Shown piece by piece: positions 16,388 through 24,543 of a DNA stretch of 64,000 nt; the first letter of the stretch is position 1, and each line of letters opens with the position of its first letter. The translations under genes and the position numbers were made by a program. The notes below the pieces were generated by a model, which was not told the DNA's origin, searched no databases, and saw only the letters and a list, made by a program, of their open reading frames with translations. Origin of the DNA: Rhizobium ruizarguesonis. Lineage in GTDB: Bacteria; Pseudomonadota; Alphaproteobacteria; Rhizobiales; Rhizobiaceae. The stretch spans positions 1-64,000 of the forward strand of contig NZ_PQIG01000088.1 in the NCBI RefSeq assembly GCF_012349115.1, given 5' to 3'.

Positions 16388-17794
16388 ATGTCTCCGGAAA
16401 CCGCACCGCCTCAACAGGCGATCCTCCAGTTTCTTTTGTCGCTTCAAAGCCCTGCGCGCATTCTCGTCGCGATATCAGGCGGCAGCGATTCCACCGGCCT
16501 GCTTCTTCTCCTCGATGAAGCCGTGAAGGCCGCACCCCATCTCAAGATGTCCCTTTGCGCTGCGACCGTCGATCATGCGTTGCGCGCCGGCTCGGCAGAC
16601 GAGGCGCGTGAAGTCGCAGCCCTCTGCACATCACTCGGCATTCCCCACACCAACATGATCTGGGAGGGCGACAAGCCGAAAACCGGCATCATGGCGGCTG
16701 CCCGCGAGGCACGCTATGGCCTGCTGGCAACCGCCGCCGAAAGTTTCGAAGCCGATCTCATCGTCACTGGCCATACGTTCGACGACCAGCGCGAAACACT
16801 GCAGATGCGTGGGATGCGAACGGAGCAGATTTCGACCGGCATTGCGGATGCGGTGCTCTTCAACCGGCGCTTCTGGATTTTACGGCCGCTTCTCTTTTCC
16901 AGCCGGGCAGATATCCGCGCTTTCCTCAAAGAGCGGGGCGTGCCGTGGATCGATGATCCGAGCAACGAAGATGTGACCTACGAGCGCGTGCGGACACGCC
17001 GGAAGCTTTCGGCCGATGCAGGTGCGGAGAGGAATATCCGCGCGGCTTGGGAAGCGCGGCTGGCTCTTTCGGCTAGGGGAGCAGAATGGCTGGATCGTCA
17101 TTTCACGCTTCACGGCGGTCTGCTCGGACAGGTGACGCCTGACGGGCTGCGGCAGGATCGGGCAGTCCTCGATTATGCACTCGGCCGTCTGACAGCCGTT
17201 TTCGGTGGGCAGCCGTTTGCGCCGGGGAGGGCGCATATGGCGCATATCCTTGCATCTGCCACCGGCAGTGAACCGGGACGGATGACCGTTGGCAGGGTGG
17301 TGTTCGATCTCAGGCGTGACGGGTTTTATTTGGGGCGCGAGAGCCGGGGGATATTGCCGCTGGTGTTGCAGCCGGGAGAGGCCGGGGTTTGGGATGGAAG
17401 GTTTTATGCGCGCAATGGGTCGGCCGCATCAATTGAGATCCAGGCGCCCAAGGACTCGGGCGCGCAAGACACTTCACGCTTTATTGAGTCAATCACCGCG
17501 CAGACGCGCGGTGGCTGGATTCCTGTGACCAGCACAGGAATGAGGGGGTGTATGCAGCGCCTTCCCAAGGGCGCTTGGAAGCGCGCCGTCGCCTCCGCGC
17601 CGGTTTTATCTGCCGAAGGAAACCTTTTATCTGAGGAATCCGCCCGCATGGTCGAACTGACACCCTATTTCGCACCCTTCGACCGCTTTTTGACACGATT
17701 TGACTTCATCTTTGCCAATAGGCTTTCGGCTGTTTTCGCGACGGCGCCCTATGCGAGGCTGCCTTTAAGAAGTATTGACGGAAAAACCATCTGA
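16388..17794 (+). CDS. tilS: tRNA(Ile)-lysidine synthase, with in-frame repeat insertion
   Basis: A 468-residue N-type ATP pyrophosphatase that makes lysidine at C34 of tRNA-Ile(CAU). The PP-loop is ISGGSDSTG (residues about 28-36). VDHALRAGSADEAREVA and TGHTFDDQRET follow as expected. Residues about 350-387 (including WIPVTSTGMRG) are not TilS sequence: they are a translated copy of the palindromic repeat seen between sqdB and sqdD. The frame stays open through it, and the C-terminal domain continues to a normal-looking end. The insertion sits in the C-terminal part, away from the catalytic loop, so activity may survive. Confidence 0.9.
   Translation: MSPETAPPQQAILQFLLSLQSPARILVAISGGSDSTGLLLLLDEAVKAAPHLKMSLCAATVDHALRAGSADEAREVAALCTSLGIPHTNMIWEGDKPKTGIMAAAREARYGLLATAAESFEADLIVTGHTFDDQRETLQMRGMRTEQISTGIADAVLFNRRFWILRPLLFSSRADIRAFLKERGVPWIDDPSNEDVTYERVRTRRKLSADAGAERNIRAAWEARLALSARGAEWLDRHFTLHGGLLGQVTPDGLRQDRAVLDYALGRLTAVFGGQPFAPGRAHMAHILASATGSEPGRMTVGRVVFDLRRDGFYLGRESRGILPLVLQPGEAGVWDGRFYARNGSAASIEIQAPKDSGAQDTSRFIESITAQTRGGWIPVTSTGMRGCMQRLPKGAWKRAVASAPVLSAEGNLLSEESARMVELTPYFAPFDRFLTRFDFIFANRLSAVFATAPYARLPLRSIDGKTI
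17437..17549. repeat. Palindromic repeat copy inside tilS
   Basis: CCAGGCGCCCAAGGACTCGG, GCGCGCAAGAC, then ACCGCGCAGACGCGCGGTGG and CTGGATTCCTGTGACCAGCA to GAATGAGGGG. The order matches the right two thirds of the element at 8071-8209, and the left outer palindrome is missing. It keeps the tilS frame open. Confidence 0.88.
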
Positions 17795-17807
17795 CCTGGG
17801 GTGTCGC

Positions 17808-17837
17808 CTTGGCAATCGCGCGGCGCAACCCTATGTT
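17808..17837 (+). promoter_or_regulatory. RpoH-like promoter upstream of ftsH
   Basis: CTTG (17808-17811) and CCTATGTT (17830-17837) are separated by 18 bases, which resembles the alphaproteobacterial heat-shock sigma-32 consensus. It ends 53 bases before the ftsH start. FtsH is a known heat-shock gene, which is why I report it; the match alone is moderate. Confidence 0.45.
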
Positions 17838-17890
17838 AGAAACGAATAAGACGGTCGCCATGAGGCGGCTGTTCCATGCTGGGGAGTTCA

Positions 17891-19822
17891 ATGAACCCTA
17901 ACTTACGTAATTTCGCCTTGTGGGCGATCATCGCGCTTCTGCTGATCGCCCTTTTCAGTATGTTCCAGACGGCGCCGGCACAGACGGGCTCCCGCGAAAT
18001 CCCTTATTCGCAGTTTCTGCGTGAGGTCGATGCGGGCCGCGTGAAGGACGTCGTGGTCACGGGCAACCGTCTCTCCGGAAGCTATGTTGAAAATGGCACC
18101 ACCTTCCAGACCTATTCGCCTGTGATCGACGACAGTCTGCTCGATCGCCTGCAGTCGAAGAATGTCCTGGTTTCCGCCCGTCCTGAAACGGATGGCTCTT
18201 CGGGTTTCCTCAGCTATCTCGGCACACTTTTGCCGATGCTTCTGATTCTCGGCGTCTGGCTGTTCTTCATGCGGCAGATGCAAGGCGGCTCACGCGGCGC
18301 GATGGGCTTCGGCAAGTCCAAAGCCAAGCTTCTGACTGAAGCGCATGGCCGCGTGACTTTCGAAGACGTCGCCGGTGTCGACGAGGCCAAGCAGGATCTC
18401 GAGGAAATCGTCGAATTCCTGCGTGATCCGCAGAAGTTCCAGCGTCTCGGCGGCAAGATTCCGCGCGGCGTGCTGCTCGTCGGTCCTCCGGGTACCGGCA
18501 AGACGCTGCTCGCCCGCTCGGTCGCCGGCGAAGCCAATGTGCCCTTCTTCACCATTTCGGGCTCCGATTTCGTCGAAATGTTCGTCGGCGTCGGTGCAAG
18601 CCGCGTGCGCGATATGTTCGAGCAGGCCAAGAAGAATGCGCCCTGCATCATCTTCATCGACGAAATCGATGCTGTCGGCCGCCATCGCGGCGCCGGTCTC
18701 GGCGGCGGTAATGACGAACGCGAGCAGACGCTGAACCAGCTGCTGGTCGAAATGGACGGCTTCGAGGCGAATGAGGGCGTGATCCTGATCGCTGCGACCA
18801 ACCGCCCCGACGTGCTCGATCCGGCGCTGCTGCGTCCCGGCCGTTTCGACCGTCAGGTCGTGGTGCCGAACCCCGACATCGTCGGCCGCGAGCGTATTCT
18901 CAAGGTGCATGCCCGCAACGTTCCGCTGGCGCCGAATGTCGATCTCAAGATCCTCGCCCGCGGTACGCCCGGTTTTTCCGGCGCCGACCTGATGAACCTC
19001 GTCAACGAAGCCGCCCTCATGGCCGCCCGCCGCAACAAGCGCGTCGTCACCATGCAGGAATTCGAGGACGCCAAGGACAAGATCATGATGGGCGCCGAGC
19101 GCCGTTCCTCGGCGATGACCGAGGCGGAAAAGAAGCTCACCGCTTACCATGAGGCCGGACACGCCATGACCGCGCTCAATGTCGCCGTCGCCGATCCGCT
19201 GCACAAGGCGACGATCATTCCGCGCGGCCGTGCGCTCGGCATGGTCATGCAGCTTCCCGAGGGCGACCGCTACTCGATGAGCTACAAGTGGATGGTCTCA
19301 CGCCTCTGCATCATGATGGGCGGCCGCGTTGCCGAAGAGCTCACCTTCGGCAAGGAGAACATTACCTCCGGTGCCTCCTCCGACATCGAGCAGGCCACGA
19401 AGCTTGCCCGCGCCATGGTCACGCAGTGGGGCTTTTCCGATCAGCTCGGTCAGGTCGCCTATGGCGAGAACCAGCAGGAAGTCTTCCTCGGCCACTCGGT
19501 TTCGCAGTCGAAGAATGTTTCCGAAGCAACCGCGCAGAAGATCGACAATGAAGTGCGCCGCCTGATCGACGAAGCCTATACGCAGGCCCGCACGATCCTG
19601 ACGGAAAAGCACGACGAATTCGTCGTGCTTGCCGAAGGTCTGCTCGAGTACGAGACGCTGACCGGCGAAGAGATCAAGGCGCTGATCCGCGGCGAAAAGC
19701 CTTCCCGCGATCTCGGCGATGATTCGCCGCCGAGCCGCGGCTCGGCTGTTCCGAAGGCCGGCGCACGGCCTGCCACGAAGGGCGACGAGCCCGAAGGCGG
19801 CCTCGAACCGCAGCCGCATTGA
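17891..19822 (+). CDS. ftsH: ATP-dependent zinc metalloprotease FtsH
   Basis: A 643-residue membrane-bound AAA+ protease that degrades damaged and regulatory membrane and cytosolic proteins. Two transmembrane helices flank a periplasmic domain (about residues 7-25 and 114-132). The AAA domain has Walker A GPPGTGKT, Walker B IIFIDEID and the second region of homology NRPDVLDPALLRPGRFDR. The zinc site is HEAGHA (about residue 420). The ATG at 17891 has GGGGAG upstream; the codon at 17876 lies before this site. Downstream is a clear terminator. Confidence 0.97.
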   Translation: MNPNLRNFALWAIIALLLIALFSMFQTAPAQTGSREIPYSQFLREVDAGRVKDVVVTGNRLSGSYVENGTTFQTYSPVIDDSLLDRLQSKNVLVSARPETDGSSGFLSYLGTLLPMLLILGVWLFFMRQMQGGSRGAMGFGKSKAKLLTEAHGRVTFEDVAGVDEAKQDLEEIVEFLRDPQKFQRLGGKIPRGVLLVGPPGTGKTLLARSVAGEANVPFFTISGSDFVEMFVGVGASRVRDMFEQAKKNAPCIIFIDEIDAVGRHRGAGLGGGNDEREQTLNQLLVEMDGFEANEGVILIAATNRPDVLDPALLRPGRFDRQVVVPNPDIVGRERILKVHARNVPLAPNVDLKILARGTPGFSGADLMNLVNEAALMAARRNKRVVTMQEFEDAKDKIMMGAERRSSAMTEAEKKLTAYHEAGHAMTALNVAVADPLHKATIIPRGRALGMVMQLPEGDRYSMSYKWMVSRLCIMMGGRVAEELTFGKENITSGASSDIEQATKLARAMVTQWGFSDQLGQVAYGENQQEVFLGHSVSQSKNVSEATAQKIDNEVRRLIDEAYTQARTILTEKHDEFVVLAEGLLEYETLTGEEIKALIRGEKPSRDLGDDSPPSRGSAVPKAGARPATKGDEPEGGLEPQPH

Positions 19823-19842
19823 ACAGCGGCACTGCCTTGAAC

Positions 19843-19880
19843 AAGGCCGGATTTCCGACGTCGGAGATCCGGCCTTTTCC
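19843..19880 (+). terminator. Terminator after ftsH
   Basis: AAGGCCGGAT (19843-19852) pairs with ATCCGGCCTT (19867-19876), with an inner CCGACGTCGG-like hairpin and TTTTCC after the stem. Confidence 0.8.
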
Positions 19881-20063
19881 ATTGGTAACGGGATATAATC
19901 ATTTTTCTTGCTAATTTACGTGCTGATCGCCGCATTTTGTGGCATTCCGCTGAATTGAGGCAAGCATGAATCACGCTCCTGGATTGACGACATTCCACTG
20001 AAGCCGGATTTGCTTGGAACGGTGCGCTGCCTTGAATGGCGCGCGGAAAGCACAGGAGTGCAG

Positions 20064-21416
20064 ATGAAAAGACGCTATTTCGGTACGGACGGCATTCGCG
20101 GCCAATCCAACGTCTTCCCGATGACGCCGGATCTCGCCATGCGGGTCGGCATTGCCGCCGGTACGATCTTCCGTCGCGGCAACCATCGCCACCGCGTCGT
20201 CATCGGCAAGGATACGCGCCTTTCCGGTTATATGCTGGAGAATGCCATGGTCGCGGGCTTCACGGCCGCGGGCCTCGATGCCTTTATTCTCGGCCCGATC
20301 CCGACACCAGCTGTTGCCATGCTGACGCGCTCGCTGCGCGCCGATCTCGGCGTGATGATCTCGGCGTCGCACAATCCTTACGAGGATAACGGCATCAAGC
20401 TCTTTGGTCCCGATGGCTACAAGCTTTCGGACGACATTGAGGCCGAGATCGAGGATCTGCTCGAAAAGGACCTGAATGCGCAGCTTGCCAAATCCGACGA
20501 TATCGGCCGCGCCAAGCGCGTCGACGGCGTGCATGACCGCTATATCGAACATGCCAAGCGCACGCTGCCGCGCGACGTGACACTGCAAGGCCTGAGGATC
20601 GCGATCGATTGCGCCAATGGCGCCGCCTACAAGGTGGCACCGGCCGTGCTCTGGGAACTCGGCGCCGAGGTGGTCACCATCGGTAACGAGCCGAACGGCA
20701 CCAACATCAATCTCAATTGCGGCTCCACTAGCCCCGTCGCGCTGCAGAAGAAGGTCGACGAGGTACGCGCCGATATCGGCATCGCGCTCGATGGCGACGC
20801 GGACCGCGTCATCATCGTCGACGAAAACGGTTCGATCGTCGACGGCGACCAACTGATGGCCGTCATCGCCGAGAGCTGGGCCGAGAGCCAGCAGCTGCGC
20901 GGCAACGGCATCGTCGCCACCGTGATGTCCAATCTCGGCCTCGAGCGCTTTCTCGATGAGCGCGGCATGGCGCTTGCCCGCACGCGGGTCGGCGACCGCT
21001 ACGTCGTCGAGCATATGCGCCAGCATAATTACAATGTCGGCGGCGAGCAGTCGGGCCATATCGTGCTTTCGGATTACGGCACGACCGGCGACGGTCTCGT
21101 CGCGGCGCTGCAGATCCTGGCCGCGGTCAAACGCACCGGACGGACCGTCAGCGAGGTCTGCCGTCGCTTCGAGCCGGTGCCGCAGCTCCTGCGCAATGTC
21201 CGCATCAGCGGTGGCAAGCCGCTGGAGGATATCCAGGTGCAGAAGGCGATCGCCGATGCCGAAGCCGAGCTTGCCAGGAACGGCCGCCTCGTCATCCGCC
21301 CCTCGGGCACCGAGCCGCTGATCCGCGTCATGGCCGAAGGCGACGACCGCGCCCAGATCGAGCGCATCGTCAACGAGCTGATCGGCACGATCTCGAATGT
21401 CCGGACTGCCGCCTGA
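20064..21416 (+). CDS. glmM: Phosphoglucosamine mutase
   Basis: A 450-residue enzyme converting glucosamine-6-phosphate to glucosamine-1-phosphate for UDP-GlcNAc, peptidoglycan and LPS. The protein opens with YFGTDGIRG. The phosphoserine loop ISASHNPYEDNGIK (about residue 100), the metal loop DGDADR (about residue 242) and the phosphate-binding RPSGTEPLIRVM (about residue 410) are all intact. The ATG at 20064 follows ACAGGAGTG. The ftsH-glmM order is common in rhizobia. TATAAT at about 19893 could be part of its promoter, but I see no good -35 box. Confidence 0.97.
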   Translation: MKRRYFGTDGIRGQSNVFPMTPDLAMRVGIAAGTIFRRGNHRHRVVIGKDTRLSGYMLENAMVAGFTAAGLDAFILGPIPTPAVAMLTRSLRADLGVMISASHNPYEDNGIKLFGPDGYKLSDDIEAEIEDLLEKDLNAQLAKSDDIGRAKRVDGVHDRYIEHAKRTLPRDVTLQGLRIAIDCANGAAYKVAPAVLWELGAEVVTIGNEPNGTNINLNCGSTSPVALQKKVDEVRADIGIALDGDADRVIIVDENGSIVDGDQLMAVIAESWAESQQLRGNGIVATVMSNLGLERFLDERGMALARTRVGDRYVVEHMRQHNYNVGGEQSGHIVLSDYGTTGDGLVAALQILAAVKRTGRTVSEVCRRFEPVPQLLRNVRISGGKPLEDIQVQKAIADAEAELARNGRLVIRPSGTEPLIRVMAEGDDRAQIERIVNELIGTISNVRTAA

Positions 21417-21724
21417 TTTTTTCGGGACGAAATGTCAAAAGCCGGTACGCAAGTGCCGGCTTTTTCGTTATTGGCGCCTTCGGTTCGAAGATCCACTCCG
21501 GATCGACTTCCCGCCGGAACCGTTTCCGCGCCCTTCCGAAGACAACATGTCAGTGACTTGCCAGCTTGGCTTCCGGTAGGGAGCAAGCCTCGCAGCCGCG
21601 GCATGTCGGGGCGCAGTGGGCACTGAGACGGCATCCACGGAAATTTGCCGATGTCTTGGTGACGGCGCTGTCAACCTCCACATGCGGATGCTACACGGCG
21701 GCGTTTGCATTCAAAGGAAATATC
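21417..21724. other. glmM-downstream intergenic region
   Basis: A 308-base stretch. Apart from the glmM terminator, I see no gene or conserved element I can support. It must hold the promoter of the small membrane-protein gene at 21725. A frame from 21566 runs into that gene, but has no ribosome site of its own. Confidence 0.4.
21437..21465 (+). terminator. Terminator after glmM
   Basis: AAAAGCCGGTAC, loop GCAA and GTGCCGGCTTTT form a stem with one G-T pair, followed by further T residues. Confidence 0.8.
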
Positions 21725-21964
21725 ATGAAAAAATTGGTGCGCCTGCTGCTGACGATCGCTCTCGCATTCGTCGTCTTTACCGGTTTCCGCTGGTATCGCT
21801 ACATCACCAACACCGACAGCCCTTACGACGAAATTGGCATCACGCTCAACAATGCCATGCCAGGCCCGATTAATGCCTGGGGCTGTGCCAAGCTCAAAAC
21901 GAACTTTGGCACCTCCTTGCCGCCATACGGCTGCGCCGCCGAAAACGCGACACAATGGAAGTAA
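21725..21964 (+). CDS. Small exported or membrane-anchored protein, unknown function
   Basis: A 79-residue protein with an N-terminal hydrophobic helix (LVRLLLTIALAFVVFTGF, residues 4-21) after MKK, so it is either secreted or anchored with a periplasmic C-terminus. The rest holds two Cys (WGCAKLKTNFG and YGCAAENA) that could form a disulfide. AAAGGAAATATC precedes the ATG and decides the start. I do not recognise the family. It stands alone between glmM and the outer-membrane barrel gene. Confidence 0.7.
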   Translation: MKKLVRLLLTIALAFVVFTGFRWYRYITNTDSPYDEIGITLNNAMPGPINAWGCAKLKTNFGTSLPPYGCAAENATQWK

Positions 21965-22258
21965 CGACAGGATTCGCCGAGTGGAGCCGACCGACTTGAT
22001 GGCGAAGGAAACCAACTTAGCGATTTGGCGGGGCGGGGTTCTTGGCGTTGCGGCTGGCAATCTTCGGCAAGTCCGGAGCTGCCAGCCTTTGGCCGAGTTT
22101 CACCATATCGAGGAACTTGCCCGCCAATCTGTCTCTTAACGTTTCTTCTCATTTATAGTTAAGCAGCTTTTAACGTTTCCAATTCATTATCCATACGAAG
22201 CGTACCAGATTGGCGGCGATTCAGCCTGCCGACGCAACGGGATTTTGGAGTGGGATCC

Positions 22259-23095
22259 ATGAAAAGAAGCTTGTCCGGCATCTTCGCCGCATTGTTGATC
22301 GCGACAAATGCCTATTCCGCGGACCTGGCCCCTGCCGAGCCTATCCCGGAGCAGCCGCCTGAGGTGACGGTCACCGAAGCGACCGGCTGGTACCTGCGCG
22401 GCGATGTCGGTTATGCCTTCACCGATCTGCGCGGCGCCCGCTATTTCCAGGGCAGCAACGCCACGGAGGTCGATTTCGACGACGCCGATCTGGATGATAC
22501 ATGGACTGTCGGCGGTGGTGTCGGTTACCAGATCAACAGCTATCTGCGCACCGATCTGACTTTCGACTATCTCACCCAGGCGGATTTCAAGGGCTCGACG
22601 GTCGGGCAGTGCGGCTTTCCGCTGGTGGACTGCACCTCGAGCGACCGCTCTTCGCTGACAGCCTATACGCTGCTCGCCAACGCCTATGTCGATCTCGGCA
22701 CCTACGGCTACGTCACGCCTTATGTCGGCGCCGGTATCGGCGGTTCCTACGTAAAGTGGAAGAACCTCAGCAACGTCGCCTGCGCCGATGACGGCAGCTT
22801 CTGCGACGACGAGGTCACCCACGGCGGCAAGGGTAACTGGCGCTTCACCTACGCCCTCATGGCCGGCGCTTCGATCGACGTGACCTGCAACATCAAAGCC
22901 GATGTCGGCTACCGTTACCTGCATATCGATGGCGGCAACATGTTCGGCTATGCCGACAATGGCGGCCCGGGCCGCGACAAGGGTCTGAGCGCCCACGAAG
23001 CTCGCGTCGGCGCCCGCTATCTCTTCGGCGGCTGCGCTCAGGCAAGCTACGAACCGCCGCCGGAAATCCCGCTGCAGCAGCCTGTCTACAAGTAA
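22259..23095 (+). CDS. Outer-membrane beta-barrel protein (Omp25/porin-like family)
   Basis: A 278-residue protein with a signal peptide (SLSGIFAALLIATNAYSA). The mature part has alternating aromatic strands typical of an 8-stranded barrel of the rhizobial Omp25/RopB-like type: GWYLRGDVGYAFTDLRGA, TVGGGVGYQINSYLRTDLTF, YVTPYVGAGIGGSYVKWKN, and ARVGARYLFGG near the end. The role is probably structural. I chose the ATG at 22259 with GGAGTGGG upstream; a GTG lies at 22250. The upstream gap has several TTAACG/GTTAAG boxes at 22137-22180. Confidence 0.82.
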   Translation: MKRSLSGIFAALLIATNAYSADLAPAEPIPEQPPEVTVTEATGWYLRGDVGYAFTDLRGARYFQGSNATEVDFDDADLDDTWTVGGGVGYQINSYLRTDLTFDYLTQADFKGSTVGQCGFPLVDCTSSDRSSLTAYTLLANAYVDLGTYGYVTPYVGAGIGGSYVKWKNLSNVACADDGSFCDDEVTHGGKGNWRFTYALMAGASIDVTCNIKADVGYRYLHIDGGNMFGYADNGGPGRDKGLSAHEARVGARYLFGGCAQASYEPPPEIPLQQPVYK

Positions 23096-23115
23096 GTCCG
23101 ATCCCCTAACATCTG

Positions 23116-23142
23116 AAAGCCGCCCCGACCGGGCGGCTTTTT
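23116..23142 (+). terminator. Terminator after the outer-membrane barrel gene
   Basis: AAAGCCGCCC (23116-23125), a 5-base loop and GGGCGGCTTT (23131-23140), followed by TT. Confidence 0.85.
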
Positions 23143-23204
23143 CGTATTGCGGCCGTCCCGCCCTGCGTCAAAATATGTTCCGCCCGCGACACTTCGATCT
23201 TGAC

Positions 23205-23283
23205 TATGACGCGCCGGATCCATACACACGGCGGCGGGACACCCTTCCCCAACGAAGGGCTTTCTATCTGAGAGGATAGCATC
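23205..23283 (+). ncRNA. Structured leader of serC (candidate serC RNA motif)
   Basis: Three stacked stems precede the serC start. CGCCG (23212-23216) pairs with CGGCG (23229-23233 or the overlapping copy). CCCTTC (23242-23247) pairs with GAAGGG (23254-23259). CTATC (23264-23268) pairs with GATAG (23275-23279), and the last hairpin holds the GAGAGG ribosome site in its loop and stem. A cis-acting serC motif is known from comparative genomics of alphaproteobacteria. This fits in position, but the assignment is from memory and structure only. Confidence 0.55.
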
Positions 23284-24462
23284 ATGGCGAAGACCGCAAA
23301 GCCGGACATCCGTCCGCACAATACCCATTTTTCTTCTGGCCCCTGCTCGAAGCGCCCCGGTTGGTCGCTCGAAGCCCTTTCCGACGCGGCCCTTGGCCGT
23401 TCGCACCGCGCGAAGGTCGGCAAAGCCAAGCTCAAGCAGGCCATCGACCTTACCCGTGAAATTCTCGAAGTGCCGGCGGATTACCGCATCGGCATTGTCC
23501 CGGCGTCCGACACCGGCGCCGTCGAAATGGCGCTCTGGTCGCTGCTCGGCGAACGCGGCGTCGATATGCTCGCCTGGGAAAGCTTCGGCGCCGGCTGGGT
23601 CACCGATGTCGTCAAGCAACTGAAGCTCAAGGATGTGCGCAAGCTCGAAGCCGGTTACGGCGAGCTTCCCGATCTCTCCGCCGTCGATTTCGACCGCGAC
23701 GTCGTCTTCACCTGGAACGGCACCACCTCGGGCGTGCGCGTGCCGAATGCCGATTTCATCCCGGCCGACCGCAAGGGCCTGACGATCTGCGACGCCACCT
23801 CGGCGGCTTTCGCGCAGGCGCTCGATTTCGCCAAGCTCGACGTCGTCACCTTCTCCTGGCAGAAGGTTCTGGGCGGCGAGGGTGCACACGGCGTCATCAT
23901 TCTTTCGCCTCGCGCCGTCGAGCGTCTGGTCACCTACACGCCGGCCTGGCCGCTGCCGAAGATCTTCCGCATGACCTCGGGCGGCAAGCTGACGGAAGGC
24001 ATCTTCCAGGGTGAGACGATCAACACCCCGTCGATGCTCTGCGTCGAAGACTATATCGATGCGCTTGTCTGGGCGAAGCAGGTCGGAGGCCTCAAGGGGC
24101 TGATCGCGCGTGCCGATGCCAATGCCAAGGTCATCCACGATTTCGTCGCGGCAAACGACTGGATCGCCAATCTCGCCGTCAAGGTGGAAACGGCCTCCAA
24201 CACCTCCGTCTGCCTGAAGATCGTCGACAAGGACATTGCAGCCCTTGACGACGACAGCCAGGCGAATTTCGCCAAGGGCCTGGTCGGTCTCCTGGAAAAG
24301 GAAGGTGTCGCGTATGACGTCGGCCACTACCGCGACGCGCCATCGGGCCTGCGCATCTGGGCCGGCGCCACGATCGAGGCATCCGACATGCAGAAGCTGA
24401 TGCCCTGGCTTTCCTGGGCCTTCGAAACACAGAAGGCGCAGCTCGCTCAGGCCGCCGCCTGA
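23284..24462 (+). CDS. serC: Phosphoserine aminotransferase (alphaproteobacterial type)
   Basis: A 392-residue PLP enzyme that transaminates 3-phosphohydroxypyruvate with glutamate in serine synthesis. It opens with NTHFSSGPCSKRPGWS. The PLP lysine lies in TFSWQKVLGGEGAHG (about residue 196). This is the longer variant (about 390 residues) found in alphaproteobacteria. It is the first gene of serC-serA, with an 81-base gap that holds a CTCCGCC/GGCGGAG hairpin (24478-24495). The ribosome site is inside a leader hairpin, so translation is probably controlled. Confidence 0.95.
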   Translation: MAKTAKPDIRPHNTHFSSGPCSKRPGWSLEALSDAALGRSHRAKVGKAKLKQAIDLTREILEVPADYRIGIVPASDTGAVEMALWSLLGERGVDMLAWESFGAGWVTDVVKQLKLKDVRKLEAGYGELPDLSAVDFDRDVVFTWNGTTSGVRVPNADFIPADRKGLTICDATSAAFAQALDFAKLDVVTFSWQKVLGGEGAHGVIILSPRAVERLVTYTPAWPLPKIFRMTSGGKLTEGIFQGETINTPSMLCVEDYIDALVWAKQVGGLKGLIARADANAKVIHDFVAANDWIANLAVKVETASNTSVCLKIVDKDIAALDDDSQANFAKGLVGLLEKEGVAYDVGHYRDAPSGLRIWAGATIEASDMQKLMPWLSWAFETQKAQLAQAAA

Positions 24463-24543
24463 GGTCATCGCATTCGGCTCCGCCAAAGGGCGGAGTAGCA
24501 TTCCTGATTCATTCATCGCTGAACACATTTGAAGGAGGCCCTC

